A stretch of 64,000 nt of DNA from Pseudomonas petrae (GCF_021728295.1 NZ_JAKJXE010000010.1:62001-126000), one strand, 5' to 3'. Shown: positions 42,500 through 52,069, counted from the stretch's first letter. Numbers and translations are program-made. Notes: generated by a model from the letters alone, not told the origin.

Positions 42500-43873
42500 T
42501 CAGGACACCACCCGATAACACGGCACATACGCCGCGCCACCCGGCAGCTTCATCCGGTGCTGCTCGACGAAGGCCTGCAACAGCTTGTCCAGCGGCTTCA
42601 TCACTTCGGCGTCACCGTGGATTTCATACGGGCCATGTTCCTCGATCAGGCGAATACCCTTGTCCTTGACGTTGCCCGCCACAATCCCGGAAAACGCCCG
42701 GCGCAGGTTGGCCGCCAGTTCGTGGGGCGGCAGGTCGCGGCGCAGTTGCAGGCTGGCCATGTTGGCGTGGGTCGGGTCGAACGGACGCTGGAAGCTCTCT
42801 TCGATCTTCAGCAGCCAGTTGAAGTGGAATGCGTCGGCGCGGTCGCGGCGGAACTGGCGCACCGAAGCAAGGCCCAGGGTCATCTGCCGCGCCACTTCCG
42901 ACGGGTTGTCGATGATGATCTGGTAATGCTTGTGCGCTTCTTCGCCCAGGGTCGTGCTGACGAACGCGTGCAATTGCTCCAGATACGGCGCGGTGCTTTT
43001 CGGACCCGTGAGAATGACCGGGAACGGCAGCTCCTGGTTGTCCGGGTGCATGAGGATACCGAGCAGGTAGAGGAACTCCTCCGCCGTGCCCGCGCCACCC
43101 GGGAAAATGATGATGCCGTGGCCGACGCGCACGAAGGCTTCCAGACGCTTTTCGATGTCCGGCAGGATCACCAGTTCGTTGACGATCGGGTTCGGCGCTT
43201 CGGCCGCGATGATGCCCGGCTCGGTCAGGCCCAGGTAACGGCCGCCCGTGATGCGCTGCTTGGCGTGGGCAATGGTTGCGCCCTTCATTGGGCCCTTCAT
43301 CACGCCAGGGCCGCAACCGGTGCAGATGTCCAGCTTGCGCAGGCCCAGTTCATGGCCGACTTTCTTGGTGTATTTGTATTCTTCGGTGTTGATCGAGTGG
43401 CCGCCCCAGCACACCACCATCTTCGGTTCGACGCCGGGGCGCAGGGTGCGGGCGTTGCGCAGCAGGTGGAAAACGTAATCGGTGATGCCCTGGGAGCTGC
43501 TCAGGTCGATGCGCTGGCTGTCGAGCTCGCTCTCGGTGTAGACGATGTCGCGCAGGGCGCTGAAGAGCATTTCCCGGGTGCTGGCAATCATCTCGCCGTC
43601 GACGAAGGCGTCGGCCGGAGCGTTGACCAATTCAAGGCGCACGCCACGGTCTTGCTGATGGATGCGCACTTCGAAGTCCTGGTAGGCCTCGAGGATGGTT
43701 TTGGCGTTATCAACATGGGCGCCGGTGTTGAGGATGGCCAGGGCGCACTGGCGGAACAGGGTGTAAATGCTGCCAGAGCCTGCGGCGCTGAGCTGTTGGA
43801 CTTCACGTTGCGACAGTGTTTCCAGGCTGCCCTTTGGGCTGACCGAAGCGTTGATGACGTGTCTTGGAGCCAT
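42500..43873 (-). CDS. ppnN: Nucleotide 5'-monophosphate nucleosidase PpnN (LOG family, YgdH)
   Basis: 457 residues from the internal Met (MAPRHVINASVSPKG), the usual family start and close to the 454 of E. coli. The central LOG domain has the PGGAGTAEE motif (GIIIFPGGAGTAEEFLYLLG), and flanking YgdH N- and C-terminal domains are complete. It hydrolyses purine and pyrimidine nucleoside monophosphates to base and ribose 5-phosphate and responds to (p)ppGpp in E. coli. Confidence 0.95.
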   Translation of the reverse strand: MAPRHVINASVSPKGSLETLSQREVQQLSAAGSGSIYTLFRQCALAILNTGAHVDNAKTILEAYQDFEVRIHQQDRGVRLELVNAPADAFVDGEMIASTREMLFSALRDIVYTESELDSQRIDLSSSQGITDYVFHLLRNARTLRPGVEPKMVVCWGGHSINTEEYKYTKKVGHELGLRKLDICTGCGPGVMKGPMKGATIAHAKQRITGGRYLGLTEPGIIAAEAPNPIVNELVILPDIEKRLEAFVRVGHGIIIFPGGAGTAEEFLYLLGILMHPDNQELPFPVILTGPKSTAPYLEQLHAFVSTTLGEEAHKHYQIIIDNPSEVARQMTLGLASVRQFRRDRADAFHFNWLLKIEESFQRPFDPTHANMASLQLRRDLPPHELAANLRRAFSGIVAGNVKDKGIRLIEEHGPYEIHGDAEVMKPLDKLLQAFVEQHRMKLPGGAAYVPCYRVVS

Positions 43874-44073
43874 GCTTGATTCCTTGAAAGCGGTGCCGGG
43901 CGCCGCGAGGGGGCAGGGCACGAATACAGTGAACGTCCGAGACGCTCACCCATGGGGCCATTTTTTACATCGGTTGGTCAGGAAAGCAAACGTTGTGAGC
44001 GCGAATCTGGAAATTTCCCCTGACCCCGGTATGCTGCACGTCGACGCCCAGACCCATCGGCCTTCCCGACGCT

Positions 44074-44601
44074 ATGATCTTCAACTTCACGATTTTTCTC
44101 CTCACCCTTGTCGCCATGGAAGGGGTCGGCTTTCTCGCCCACAAGTACCTCATGCACGGCTGGGGCTGGTTCCTGCACAAGTCCCACCACGAAGAACAGC
44201 TCGGCGCGTTCGAAACCAATGACGTTTATCTGCTGGCGCTGGGCCTGGTGGCGATCGCGCTGATCGTCGCGGGCAACAGCGGCCATGACCCGCTGCAATG
44301 GGTGGGCGCCGGCGTTGCGGCGTTCGGCCTGATCTACGTGTTTGTTCACGACGGGATGGTCCATCGCCACTGGCCTGCGCGACCACGGCCGCGCAGTCGC
44401 TACCTCAAACGCCTCTATCACGGGCATTTGATGCACCACGCGGTGAAAGGTCGTCACAACAGCGTGTCGTTCGGCTTCCTTTATGCGCCCTCGGCGGCCA
44501 CCCTGAAAAATCAGCTGCGCGATCATCGGTCCGGCTACAGCGGGGACCCCTGCCGGGACCTCAGTGGCACGGCCATGGGCACGGATCTGCAGAACGGCTG
44601 A
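44074..44601 (+). CDS. crtZ: Beta-carotene hydroxylase-type protein (CrtZ)
   Basis: 175 residues of the membrane-bound fatty-acid hydroxylase superfamily. The CrtZ histidine motifs are all present: HKYLMHGWGWFLHKSHHEE, VHDGMVHRHWP and HGHLMHHAVKGRHN, with FGFLYAPSAATLK after them. Three to four membrane segments are visible. CrtZ adds 3-hydroxyl groups to beta-carotene rings to form zeaxanthin. No other carotenoid gene lies in the window, so the pathway must be elsewhere or the substrate is different. Confidence 0.88.
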   Translation: MIFNFTIFLLTLVAMEGVGFLAHKYLMHGWGWFLHKSHHEEQLGAFETNDVYLLALGLVAIALIVAGNSGHDPLQWVGAGVAAFGLIYVFVHDGMVHRHWPARPRPRSRYLKRLYHGHLMHHAVKGRHNSVSFGFLYAPSAATLKNQLRDHRSGYSGDPCRDLSGTAMGTDLQNG

Positions 44602-44732
44602 ACGGATTCCACGCCGAACCTGTCATTAATTTCATGTGCGTCACGCTGTTCAGCGTAGCGTTGCTGTCGTAGAACTGACGGTCAGTCGTCTCACGCTGTT
44701 AATCAAACCGAATTTCCTATCCGGAGAATCCC

Positions 44733-45452
44733 ATGACTCAAGCATCGACACAGGCAACGGGCAAGACCATCACGTTCAAACGCCCGGACGGCAAAGAATT
44801 GAGTGGCTATCTGGCCAGCCCGGCCAAGACCGAAGGCGCACCCGCCGTGGTGGTGATTCAGGAATGGTGGGGCCTCAACGACCAGATCCGTGGCGTGGCC
44901 GACCGGCTTGCAGCCTCCGGTTATCTGGCCTTGGTGCCCGATCTTTACCGTGGCGAAATGACGGTTGAGGAAGAAGAAGCCCATCACCTGATGGACAAAC
45001 TCGACTTCGCCGATGCCGCCACCCAGGACATTCGCGGCGCCGTGCAGTACCTCAAGGGCCACAGCCAGAAAGTCGGTGTCACCGGCTTTTGCATGGGCGG
45101 CGCGCTGACCCTGCTGGCACTCAACTTCATCCCCGAGCTGTCCGCCGGCGTGGTGTTCTACGGCATGCCGCCGCTGGAATTCCTCGACCCTGCGGCGATC
45201 AAGGTGCCGGTGCTGGCGCACTGGGGCACGCAGGATGAATTCTTCCCGGCGGATGGCGTCGATCAGCTCGAAGCCAAACTCAGCGAAGGCGGCGTCGACG
45301 TGGAATTCCACCGCTACCTGGCGCACCACGCCTTTGCCAACGAAACCGCCGTCGGCCCTGGCCGGATCCCGGGCACGCAATACGACCCGGTCTGGGCGCA
45401 ACTGGCCATGGACCGCACGCTGACCTTCTTCGGCCGCACCTTGTGGGGCTGA
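44733..45452 (+). CDS. Dienelactone hydrolase-family protein
   Basis: 239 residues of alpha/beta-hydrolase fold. The nucleophile elbow is GFCMGG (a Cys, as in dienelactone hydrolase), with an acid in the GTQDEFFPADG loop and the catalytic His in LAHHAFANE. It is cytosolic, with no signal peptide, and a GGAGA lies upstream. The natural substrate is unknown; paralogues act on lactones or polyesters. Confidence 0.92.
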   Translation: MTQASTQATGKTITFKRPDGKELSGYLASPAKTEGAPAVVVIQEWWGLNDQIRGVADRLAASGYLALVPDLYRGEMTVEEEEAHHLMDKLDFADAATQDIRGAVQYLKGHSQKVGVTGFCMGGALTLLALNFIPELSAGVVFYGMPPLEFLDPAAIKVPVLAHWGTQDEFFPADGVDQLEAKLSEGGVDVEFHRYLAHHAFANETAVGPGRIPGTQYDPVWAQLAMDRTLTFFGRTLWG

Positions 45453-45473
45453 GCGAGGGCTGAGTCGTGCGGC

Positions 45474-46193
45474 TCAACCCGCGCTGAAACCGCCGTCCAC
45501 GGTCAGCGTCACGCCGTTGATCATCCCGGCGTCGTCGCTGAGCAAGAAGGCGATGGTCGCGGCGATTTCCCTGGGCTGTACGAAACGGCCCAGGGGAATC
45601 CGCGACAGCATCGCGCCGGCCTTGACCGGGTCGCTCCAGGCCTTGTCTGCCATCGGCGTCAACGTCACCACCGGGTTGACGCTGTTGACGCGAATGCCAT
45701 GGGGGCCAAGCTCGACGGCCATCACCCGGGTCATCGCATCCAGCGCGGCTTTCGACGCACAGTAGGCCAGATGATCCCGGGTGCCGACCGCTGCAGCCAG
45801 GCTTGAGACGTTGACGATGGCGCCCGGCACACCGCGAGCGATCAGGTCGCGGGCGACGATTTGCGCCACGACCATCGGTGCCCGGGTGTTCACCGCCATC
45901 AAGTGATCGAAGGTCTCGATCGAGGTGTCGAGAAACGACTCCAGCTCGACCACTCCCGCACAGTTGACCAACAGATCGATGGGCAGCACCGACCTCACGG
46001 CCGTGCGGGTGGCGTCGACGTCGGCCAGGTCCGCCACCAGCGTTTGCGCGCAATACGCCAGATCCTCCGGATTGCGTCCCATGGCGATGACCTCGGCGCC
46101 GCACTGCTCCAGCCACTGCACGGTTTCCCGGCCAATGCCCTTGCCCGCGCCGGTGACCAGAATCCGCTTGCCGCCAAAGTCATGATGGGCCAT
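45474..46193 (-). CDS. SDR dehydrogenase (L-xylulose/carbonyl reductase-like)
   Basis: 239 residues from the internal ATG at 46193. The NAD(P) motif is ILVTGAGKGIGRETVQWLE, NCAG is present, and the active site is Ser-(x)-Tyr-x3-Lys in SSLAAAVGTRDHLAYCASKA. It resembles DCXR-type sugar/polyol reductases. It is the last gene of the minus-strand sugar cluster, 56 bases after the SorC-type regulator, and so probably oxidises the imported polyol or reduces the sugar. A REP-like piece (46216-46242) lies in the gap. Confidence 0.9.
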   Translation of the reverse strand: MAHHDFGGKRILVTGAGKGIGRETVQWLEQCGAEVIAMGRNPEDLAYCAQTLVADLADVDATRTAVRSVLPIDLLVNCAGVVELESFLDTSIETFDHLMAVNTRAPMVVAQIVARDLIARGVPGAIVNVSSLAAAVGTRDHLAYCASKAALDAMTRVMAVELGPHGIRVNSVNPVVTLTPMADKAWSDPVKAGAMLSRIPLGRFVQPREIAATIAFLLSDDAGMINGVTLTVDGGFSAG

Positions 46194-46215
46194 CGCGATC
46201 GCTCCAGAAGGGAAG

Positions 46216-46242
46216 GTAGGACCGGCTTTAGCCGGGAAGGCG
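46216..46242. repeat. Single REP-like element
   Basis: GGTAGGACCGGCTTTAGCCG and flanking bases, the same core (ACCGGCTTTAGCCGG) as the array at 54360-54720. It sits between sdr and sorC-type genes of one operon. Confidence 0.7.
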
Positions 46243-46249
46243 GCAGTCG

Positions 46250-47233
46250 TCATAATGAGTTGTCATCGAGGAGTTGCCGGGCCGCGCTTTCGTCGATGAC
46301 CAGCTCATGGACGAAATTGCGCAGCAGCACCGCGCGAATGATGTCCGCCTTGTACGGCCCGCCGGAGACCAGCACGACCTTCTTGATCCGCTGCAGGTCT
46401 TCGAGGTCCAGCGAGACGGCGCGCCGGTTCAGCGGGTGATCGACTTCGATGCCGTTACGGTCCAGCCAGCGGCCGAGGAGATCGCCCACGGCACCGGCGG
46501 CACGCAGCGAGGACGCGTCCTCATCATTGACCAGCCCCAGTTCCAGCATGAGTGAGCGCTCGCTCAAATCACCGACGGTGAGCAATGCAAGGTCGGCCTG
46601 CCGCGCCTTACCGAGCACGGCCTGCACCGAGGCCTCTTCGAGGTACATGTCGCGGTAGCGCTCCGACGGCGCGAACACCGGCGCGGCGAGGTAGTACCAG
46701 GAGCCGCCGAACAGCCCGGCGAAGCTTGAGGCGATCTCCACCGTGTTGTTGGCCGAGCCGTAATGCAGACCACCGAGCAGCGACAGCACGGTCAGGTTCG
46801 GCAGCGCCCGCGCGGAAAGTTCGCGCACCGCCTGGCGCAGCGTGCGGCCCCAGCCCACGGCGACGATGCTGCCGTCGACGAGGTATTGCTCGATGCTCGG
46901 CGCGATGCCGACGCCGAGCACACGAAAGATGCTCGACGGGTCATCCGGCGAGGGCACGACGGTCACGCGACGCAGGCCGAAACGCGTTTGCAGGCGGTCT
47001 TCCAGTTCGATGCAGGCGGCCAGCGGCGAAGTGATGCGAATCTGCACCACGCCGGTTTCGCGGCACGTCGCCAGGGCCTTGTTGACCCGCACACGGGTGA
47101 TGCCCAATCGGTCGGCAATCTGCTGCTGGGTCATGTTGTTGACGTAATAGGACCAGGCGATGCGAATATTGAGCTGGTCCTCGGCGTTCACCGGTTCGGT
47201 GTTGACGGGGGTTTCCGGGTAAAGGTTTTGCAC
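46250..47233 (-). CDS. SorC-family sugar-binding transcriptional regulator
   Basis: 327 residues. An N-terminal HTH (RIAWSYYVNNMTQQQIADRL, then GITRVRVNKAL) is followed by the large sugar-phosphate-binding SorC domain (LLGGLHYGSANNTVEIASSF, LVSGGPYKADIIRAVL). It lies between the ABC permease and dehydrogenase genes of a sugar/polyol cluster. The palindrome at 50649-50674 is its likely operator (inference). Confidence 0.94.
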   Translation of the reverse strand: MQNLYPETPVNTEPVNAEDQLNIRIAWSYYVNNMTQQQIADRLGITRVRVNKALATCRETGVVQIRITSPLAACIELEDRLQTRFGLRRVTVVPSPDDPSSIFRVLGVGIAPSIEQYLVDGSIVAVGWGRTLRQAVRELSARALPNLTVLSLLGGLHYGSANNTVEIASSFAGLFGGSWYYLAAPVFAPSERYRDMYLEEASVQAVLGKARQADLALLTVGDLSERSLMLELGLVNDEDASSLRAAGAVGDLLGRWLDRNGIEVDHPLNRRAVSLDLEDLQRIKKVVLVSGGPYKADIIRAVLLRNFVHELVIDESAARQLLDDNSL

Positions 47234-47269
47234 GGCGGTGTCCTTACTGTGGCCGGTAAAGCGGGGCGT

Positions 47270-48136
47270 CTATTTCACGGCGCCCATGGTCAGCCCTTGT
47301 ACCAGATGCTTGGAAACCATCAACGCGAAGATAATCACCGGGAACACGATCAGTGTGCCGGTGGCCATGATCTCGCCCCAGGGCAAGTCGTAGCCGCTCA
47401 TGAAACTGGTGGCGGTCACGGGCGCGGTGCGGGCGATGTTGCGCGTCAGCACCAGCGCATAGAGCAGCTCGTTCCAGGAAAAGATGAACGAAAAGATCGC
47501 CGACACCGCCACCCCCGGCATCGCCAGCGGCAAGGCGATGCGCCAGAAGATGGTGAAACGGGACGCGCCCGACAGCCGCGCGGCTTCGTCCAGGTCCTTC
47601 GGCACGCCGCGAAACTGGTCGGTGCAGATCCACACCACGATGGGCAGGTTGAAGGTCAGGTAGATCAGGATCAGCACCAGATGGGTGTCGATCAGGCCCA
47701 TGTTGCGCGCCATCAGAAAGATCGGCAGCGCCACGACGATCGGGCTGAGCATGCGGTTGGTGATGAACCAGAACCACAGGTCCTCCTTGCCCTTGAATTC
47801 AAACCGCGCCAGCGCATAAGCCGCCGGTGTGCCGAGGCCAACCGCGAGCACGGTGGTGCAGACCGCGACGATCAGCGAGTTGCCGAGGCTGTGCAGCACG
47901 TCGCGCTCGAACAGCACTTTTACGTAGTTATCCAGGTGCGGCGTGAACGCCCAGATCGGCGGCGAGGCGAGGGCTTCGGCCTGGGTCTTGAGGCTGGTGG
48001 CGACCATCCAGTAGAACGGAAACACCGCGAACAGGAAGATCGCCAGCAGGCCGACCAGATGCCAGCCATTGACTCTCGCCCGCGGGCCAACGAGGGCGGG
48101 GGTGGCCGGGTTTTGTGCAGCTGCAACGATGGCCAT
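47270..48136 (-). CDS. Sugar/polyol ABC transporter permease (MalG type)
   Basis: 288 residues with six membrane segments. The permease EAA loop is EAARLSGASRFTIFWRIALP LAMPG, and the protein ends MVSKHLVQGLTMGAVK as in MalG/SmoG-type carbohydrate permeases. It starts 1 base after the upstream permease stop, so the two are translationally coupled. Confidence 0.95.
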   Translation of the reverse strand: MAIVAAAQNPATPALVGPRARVNGWHLVGLLAIFLFAVFPFYWMVATSLKTQAEALASPPIWAFTPHLDNYVKVLFERDVLHSLGNSLIVAVCTTVLAVGLGTPAAYALARFEFKGKEDLWFWFITNRMLSPIVVALPIFLMARNMGLIDTHLVLILIYLTFNLPIVVWICTDQFRGVPKDLDEAARLSGASRFTIFWRIALPLAMPGVAVSAIFSFIFSWNELLYALVLTRNIARTAPVTATSFMSGYDLPWGEIMATGTLIVFPVIIFALMVSKHLVQGLTMGAVK

Positions 48137-48137
48137 G

Positions 48138-49043
48138 TCAGATCTCCCGATAAACGAATTTGATGTACAGCCGGGCCAGCACGATGGTCAGGATCAGCAT
48201 GAGGATCGCCTGCGCCGACGCGACGCCCTGATCGAACACACGAAAGCCGATGCGCTGGATGTACACGCTGACCAGTTCGGTCGCCGCACCCGGCCCGCCG
48301 CGGGTCATGGTGAACACGGTGTCGAACATCTTGAGGATGTCAGCGGTGCGCAGAATCAAAATCACCGTCGCGCTGGGCAGCAGAAACGGCAGCTGCACGT
48401 AACGCACGATCTGCCAGCGGCTGCGGGTTTCGAGGCGCGCGGCCTCTTCGATTTCATTGGGCACCATGGTCAGCCCGGCCAGCAGCACCAGCGCGCAGAA
48501 GGGCGTCCATTGCCAGATGTCCATCAGCGCCACGGCAATAAACGCGTTGGTGGTGTCGCCCAGCCATTCGACCGGCCCGGCATTGACCAGTGAGAGCAGG
48601 GCGTTGGCCACACCGAAATCGCGATTGAAGATCAGCCGGCCAATCAGCCCGGCCACGGCGGGCGCGGTGGCCAGCGGGATGACCAGGCTCATGCGCGCCA
48701 GCAGCTTGAAACCGGACAGACCGGGCTTGTGCAGCATCAACGCGATGATCAGCCCCAGCGCCAGCTGGATCGGCACCACCGTGATGAGAAACAGCCCGGT
48801 TCGCCCCAGCGCGGCCCAGAACGAAGCGTCATTGAGCACGTTGAGGTAGTTGTCGAAGCCGATGAAAGGCGTCGCGTCTTTTGGCCGGGCGAGGTTGTAC
48901 TGGCGGAACGAGTTGACCAGCGCGAACACCGTCGGAAAGATGCCGATCAGCGCTAAAGCAACGGTGGCCGGCGCAAGAAAGGCAAAGGCGGCGCGGGTGT
49001 TGTTCCACAGGGTCGGGAACGGGGTTTTTTTCTTGTTCGGCAT
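48138..49043 (-). CDS. Sugar/polyol ABC transporter permease (MalF type)
   Basis: 301 residues from the internal Met of MPNKKKTPFP; the frame further upstream is REP sequence, which argues against a longer protein. Six membrane segments (FAFLAPATVALALIGIFPTV first) and an EAA loop EIEEAARLETRSRWQIVRYV are visible. It pairs with the MalG-type permease downstream. Confidence 0.94.
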   Translation of the reverse strand: MPNKKKTPFPTLWNNTRAAFAFLAPATVALALIGIFPTVFALVNSFRQYNLARPKDATPFIGFDNYLNVLNDASFWAALGRTGLFLITVVPIQLALGLIIALMLHKPGLSGFKLLARMSLVIPLATAPAVAGLIGRLIFNRDFGVANALLSLVNAGPVEWLGDTTNAFIAVALMDIWQWTPFCALVLLAGLTMVPNEIEEAARLETRSRWQIVRYVQLPFLLPSATVILILRTADILKMFDTVFTMTRGGPGAATELVSVYIQRIGFRVFDQGVASAQAILMLILTIVLARLYIKFVYREI

Positions 49044-49085
49044 GGAGGTGAGTCTCGAGTCGATCAGGGACAGACGGCCGAGCCC

Positions 49086-49175
49086 CTGTAGGAGCGCGCT
49101 TGCCCGCGATTGCGGTATGTCAGAACTGGACATGTCGCAGACACATTGCAATCGCGGGCAAGCGCGCTCCTACAG
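49086..49175. repeat. Pair of inverted REP elements
   Basis: Two 27-base arms, exact inverse copies beginning CTGTAGGAGCGCGCTTGCCC, are separated by 36 bases. They lie between the binding-protein gene and the first permease gene, where such hairpins often reduce downstream mRNA relative to the binding-protein mRNA. Confidence 0.9.
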
Positions 49176-49183
49176 GTGGGGTA

Positions 49184-50518
49184 TTACTTCAATAGCTTAG
49201 CTTTGCCGTCGTAATACCCCGCCTTCTTCAGGATCTCCTCCATCCTGCTGCCAATCGCCTTGGCGCCGGCCTCCACGCTGGTTTTGCCGAGCATGATCGC
49301 GGTGCCGTTTTCGCCGACCACTTCGGAAATCTCCGGCCATTGCGGGAAGCGAGGGCGGTAGTCAGGCACGCCGCCTTCCCACGAGGTCACCATCGGCTGC
49401 ACGAACGGGTATTTCTTCTGCACGTCGGCGTCCTTGTACACCGACATCCGCCCGCTCACGCCACCGGCGTCCAGATACGGCCGGGCCATGGCTTCGGACG
49501 TGACCCACTGAATGAACAGCCACGCTGCCCCCTTCTGTTTTTCGTCGGACTTGGCGTTTACGCCCAGAGAGAAACCGCCCAGGGCCGGCTTCAGACCGGC
49601 CGGGCCTTTGGGTTCGGTGGCCACGGCGAGGCAATCGGTGATCTTGGATTTTGTCGGGTCGGCCAGGGTGCCGTAGAACGCCGACCATTCGGTGATCATC
49701 GCCACTTTACCCTGGGCGAGGGCGTTGACCGCTTCGTTGTGGTCGTAATCGACGATGCCCGGCGGCATGTATTTCATCAGGTCCTGACGAAATTGCAGGC
49801 CTTGCTGGGACGCCTTGGAATTGAGGTTGGACTTGAATTTGTCGTCCAGCAGCGAGCCGCCGAACGGCCAGAGGAACCGCATGAAGCTGTCCGCCGATTG
49901 CGTTTCACCGCGCCGCGATTGCAGGGCGTAGGCGTACCGGCCCTTGGCCTTGTCGGTGAGTTTGGGCGCGTAGTCCTTGAGCAGCTCGTCCCACGTGGCC
50001 GGCGGCTTTTCGAAGCCGGCGTCCTTGAGCATGCACTTGTTGTAGAACAGCAGGCCGGAGTAGTTATCGAACGGCAGGCCGTAGGTCTGTTTGTCCCAAC
50101 TGCCGAACGACTCCAGCAGGATCGGGAAGAACCCTTCCAGCTTGAGGTCCGGGTCGGCGAGCTTGGCGTCCTGGGTGAAGGTGGTGACCGGTTCAAGCCA
50201 GCCGTTGCCGGCGAATTCGCCGATCCACACCACGTCCGTCAGCACGACGTCGAGCTGCTCACCGGAGGTGAAACTCAAGACCTCGCGTTCGCGGCTATTC
50301 TCATAGGGGACGGTTTCGTAGCTGACTTTGATGCCGGTTTTCTTTTCGAACTCCGGCAGCAGTTTGATGGCGGCGGCGTAACCAGGGCGGTCGAGGAAAA
50401 TTGCCTTGATTTCGGTGCCCTTGTACGGCGCGGCGGCCTCTTCCAGCGTCCAGGCCTGCGCGGCGCCGGAACCTAGCGCGATCGACAGGGCGAGGGCATT
50501 CCATACCAGCTTCTTCAT
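49184..50518 (-). CDS. Sugar/polyol ABC transporter substrate-binding protein
   Basis: 444 residues from the ATG at 50518, with a GAGGT ribosome site. A signal peptide (MKKLVWNALALSIALGSGAA QA) leads into a family-1 binding protein (LLPEFEKKTGIKVSYETVPY, GLLFYNKCMLKDAGFEKPPA TWDELL). The type fits SmoE/MtlE-like sorbitol-mannitol binding proteins, but the sugar is not certain. It is divergent from the ATPase gene. Confidence 0.94.
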   Translation of the reverse strand: MKKLVWNALALSIALGSGAAQAWTLEEAAAPYKGTEIKAIFLDRPGYAAAIKLLPEFEKKTGIKVSYETVPYENSREREVLSFTSGEQLDVVLTDVVWIGEFAGNGWLEPVTTFTQDAKLADPDLKLEGFFPILLESFGSWDKQTYGLPFDNYSGLLFYNKCMLKDAGFEKPPATWDELLKDYAPKLTDKAKGRYAYALQSRRGETQSADSFMRFLWPFGGSLLDDKFKSNLNSKASQQGLQFRQDLMKYMPPGIVDYDHNEAVNALAQGKVAMITEWSAFYGTLADPTKSKITDCLAVATEPKGPAGLKPALGGFSLGVNAKSDEKQKGAAWLFIQWVTSEAMARPYLDAGGVSGRMSVYKDADVQKKYPFVQPMVTSWEGGVPDYRPRFPQWPEISEVVGENGTAIMLGKTSVEAGAKAIGSRMEEILKKAGYYDGKAKLLK

Positions 50519-50644
50519 TGACGTGACCTCATTATTGTTGTGGGTGAGGGTTACGCGGGACATGTGCTTAGCGATGCATGCAGGGTACTGATGGTCTTCC
50601 CTGGCCGGAATGCGGGGCAGGTAAGCCCGTTCTGGCGAGTTCCT

Positions 50645-50674
50645 TGACATTTGTAATTTACGAATTACAAATGA
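50645..50674 (+). promoter_or_regulatory. Promoter with embedded palindromic operator
   Basis: TTGACA at 50645-50650 and TACAAA at 50667-50672 with a 16-base spacer form a good sigma-70 promoter for the ATPase gene. A perfect 11-bp inverted repeat CATTTGTAATT/AATTACAAATG (50649-50674, 4-base centre) covers the spacer and the -10. A bound SorC-type regulator would block or remodel both this promoter and the divergent one. Confidence 0.75.
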
Positions 50675-50771
50675 TCGTAGGACGAAATGCATGGCTGTCA
50701 AGTCAGCGTGCCGTCGCCGTTGCTGCCTGTGACAGGAATGCCCAAACAACAATAATTCAGGGGATACGATT

Positions 50772-51923
50772 TTGACTGAGCTCAGTTTGAGTGGCGTCGA
50801 GAAAGCTTATGGCGAGATCAAGGTCTTGCATGACATCCACCTGAGTATCGAGAGCCGCGAGTTCGTGGTCTTCGTCGGGCCTTCGGGCTGCGGCAAGTCA
50901 ACCTTGCTGCGCTGCATCGCTGGCCTGGAGAGCATCACCCAGGGGCAGATTCGTATCGGCGCCCGGGACGTGACCTACCTTGAACCGGCCGATCGCGGCG
51001 TGGCCATGGTGTTCCAGTCCTACGCGCTGTACCCGCACATGTCGGTCTACGACAACATCGCCTTCGGGCTGAAAATGCAAAAGACCCCCAAAGACCAGAT
51101 CGAAGCCAAGGTGCGCAACGCCGCACGCATCCTGCAGCTCGAACCTCTGCTCGACCGCAAGCCCAAGGCCCTGTCTGGCGGGCAGCGTCAGCGCGTCGCC
51201 ATCGGCCGCGCCATCGTCCATGAGCCGGAAGTGTTTCTGTTCGACGAACCGCTTTCCAACCTTGATGCCTCCCTGCGCGTGCAGATGCGCATCGAGATTG
51301 CCAAGCTGCACGCTGACCTGCAGGCGACCATGGTCTACGTCACCCATGACCAGGTCGAAGCCATGACCCTGGCTGACAAAATCGTGGTGCTCAACAAGGG
51401 CTGCATCGAGCAGGTGGGCTCGCCGCTGGAGCTGTATCACCATCCGCGCAACCGCTTCGTCGCGGGCTTTATCGGCTCGCCGCAGATGAGTTTTCTGCCG
51501 GTGACGGCGGTCGCCATCAGTGCCGACGGCGTCCAGGTCAGCCTGCCCGGTGGCGAGTTGTTGTGGGTTCCGGTGAATGGCGAGCAGGTGAAAGCGGGCG
51601 ACGCATTGACCCTGGGCCTGCGTCCCGAGCATCTGTCGGACCGGGGCGAGGGCGATGCGCAGATTCCGGTAAAAACCCTGGTGGTCGAGCATTTGGGCGG
51701 CGAGACGTTTACCCACGCGCAAACCGACGAAGGTCATGATCTGATGGTCAAGGGGGAAGGGATGTCGGCGGTCAAGGCGGGGCAATTGCTGCGCGTCGGT
51801 GTGCAGGGCCATCGCTGCCATCTGTTCGATGAACAGGGTCAGGCGCTGGCGCACCGGCGGCATTACACCGAGGCGAGCGTGGGGGGTGGGCAGGTTTCCG
51901 AATCGGCCATCCAGGCGGGATAA
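50772..51923 (+). CDS. Sugar ABC transporter ATPase (MalK/UgpC/SmoK type)
   Basis: 383 residues from a TTG start; AGGGGA lies 9 bases upstream. Walker A is GPSGCGKST, signature LSGGQRQRVAIGRA, Walker B VFLFDEPLSNLD, and a His switch THD follows. The C-terminal regulatory TOBE/OB domain (about 235-370) identifies the carbohydrate-importer branch. It is the energising subunit for the divergent binding protein and permeases. Confidence 0.95.
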   Translation: MTELSLSGVEKAYGEIKVLHDIHLSIESREFVVFVGPSGCGKSTLLRCIAGLESITQGQIRIGARDVTYLEPADRGVAMVFQSYALYPHMSVYDNIAFGLKMQKTPKDQIEAKVRNAARILQLEPLLDRKPKALSGGQRQRVAIGRAIVHEPEVFLFDEPLSNLDASLRVQMRIEIAKLHADLQATMVYVTHDQVEAMTLADKIVVLNKGCIEQVGSPLELYHHPRNRFVAGFIGSPQMSFLPVTAVAISADGVQVSLPGGELLWVPVNGEQVKAGDALTLGLRPEHLSDRGEGDAQIPVKTLVVEHLGGETFTHAQTDEGHDLMVKGEGMSAVKAGQLLRVGVQGHRCHLFDEQGQALAHRRHYTEASVGGGQVSESAIQAG

Positions 51924-52069
51924 TCCGCTGCGCGATTTATCAATCCGTCCTGGAACGGCCGTCCCAGAGCCTTTTCCGTGATTTTTTATTTAAGAGAACA
52001 GTGAGAGCGCCGATACAGCCCTGGGCCCGATCCGTTTTCGGGCCGGATATTTTCCCCAAGGAGCTGTAA

